Origin: Synergistaceae bacterium
GTDB lineage: Bacteria; Synergistota; Synergistia; Synergistales; Aminobacteriaceae
Direction of reading: 5' to 3'
Assembly: GCA_009784305.1 (NCBI GenBank)
Contig: WRBZ01000064.1
Location: 1 to 6,127, forward strand
Length of the DNA stretch: 6,127 nucleotides
Position 1 is the first letter of the stretch, and each line of letters starts with the position of its first letter. A program made the position numbers and the translations under genes. The notes below the pieces were generated by a model. That model had not been told where the DNA came from. It ran no database searches and worked only from the letters and a program-made list of their open reading frames with translations. Below, piece after piece: positions 6,071-6,127 of the stretch.

Positions 6071-6127
6071 AATTAACACCGCCTGTCAGTTAAAGATATA
6101 CAACAATCCATTTTAATTTTATCATAT

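Noticed and set aside
6073..6111. Possible 12-codon upstream reading frame before the SprA-family gene (ATG at 6111, stop at 6073)
   Set aside because: No ribosome binding site precedes it, and no regulatory peptide pattern is visible.
5766..6116. Plus-strand open frame of 116 codons opposite the SprA-family gene
   Set aside because: It is antisense to the HExxH-coding region, and the conserved motifs are all on the minus strand.
6121..6126. TATGAT as a -10 box for the SprA-family gene
   Set aside because: The -35 region would lie beyond the window edge, so the promoter cannot be assessed; it is only mentioned in the gene entry.

Overview
The window is 6.1 kb of bacterial DNA in which every supported gene lies on the minus strand, so genes are read from right to left. 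It holds most of an F1Fo ATP synthase (atp) operon, preceded by one separate gene for a putative SprA-family metalloprotease. The gene order (atpZ-atpI-atpB-atpE-atpF-atpH-atpA-atpG), strong AGGAGG-type ribosome binding sites, AT-rich intergenic DNA, frequent non-ATG starts and the protein sequences suggest a member of the Bacillota, probably an anaerobic clostridial lineage. The species cannot be named from this sequence.

Layout in transcription order. (1) 6070-5162: a 302-residue HExxH protein of the SprA-related family, ended by a clear Rho-independent terminator at 5145-5120. (2) About 170 bp of very AT-rich DNA (5119-4949) with a plausible operon promoter, a 15-bp direct repeat in tandem and two small inverted repeats. 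(3) 4939-4308: atpZ and atpI, two small membrane proteins linked to Fo assembly. (4) 4267-2601: the Fo sector, subunits a, c and b. (5) 2588-1: the F1 genes delta, alpha and the first 170 codons of gamma, which runs off the left edge. atpD (beta) and atpC (epsilon) would be expected beyond it.

Together the genes encode a rotary enzyme. Subunits a and c form the ion path and rotor, b and delta the peripheral stalk, alpha (with beta outside the window) the catalytic hexamer, and gamma the central shaft. The most informative detail is in subunit c. It carries the side chains of a Na+-binding c-ring (Gln31, Glu64, Thr65, Ser66, Tyr69), so the enzyme may be Na+-coupled. The normally glycine-rich packing motif of its first helix is strongly altered and lacks the usual Pro. 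I do not see a wholly new system here. The window is mainly a well-known operon with an unusual c subunit, several non-ATG starts, and a protease-like neighbour with an unrecognised C-terminal half.
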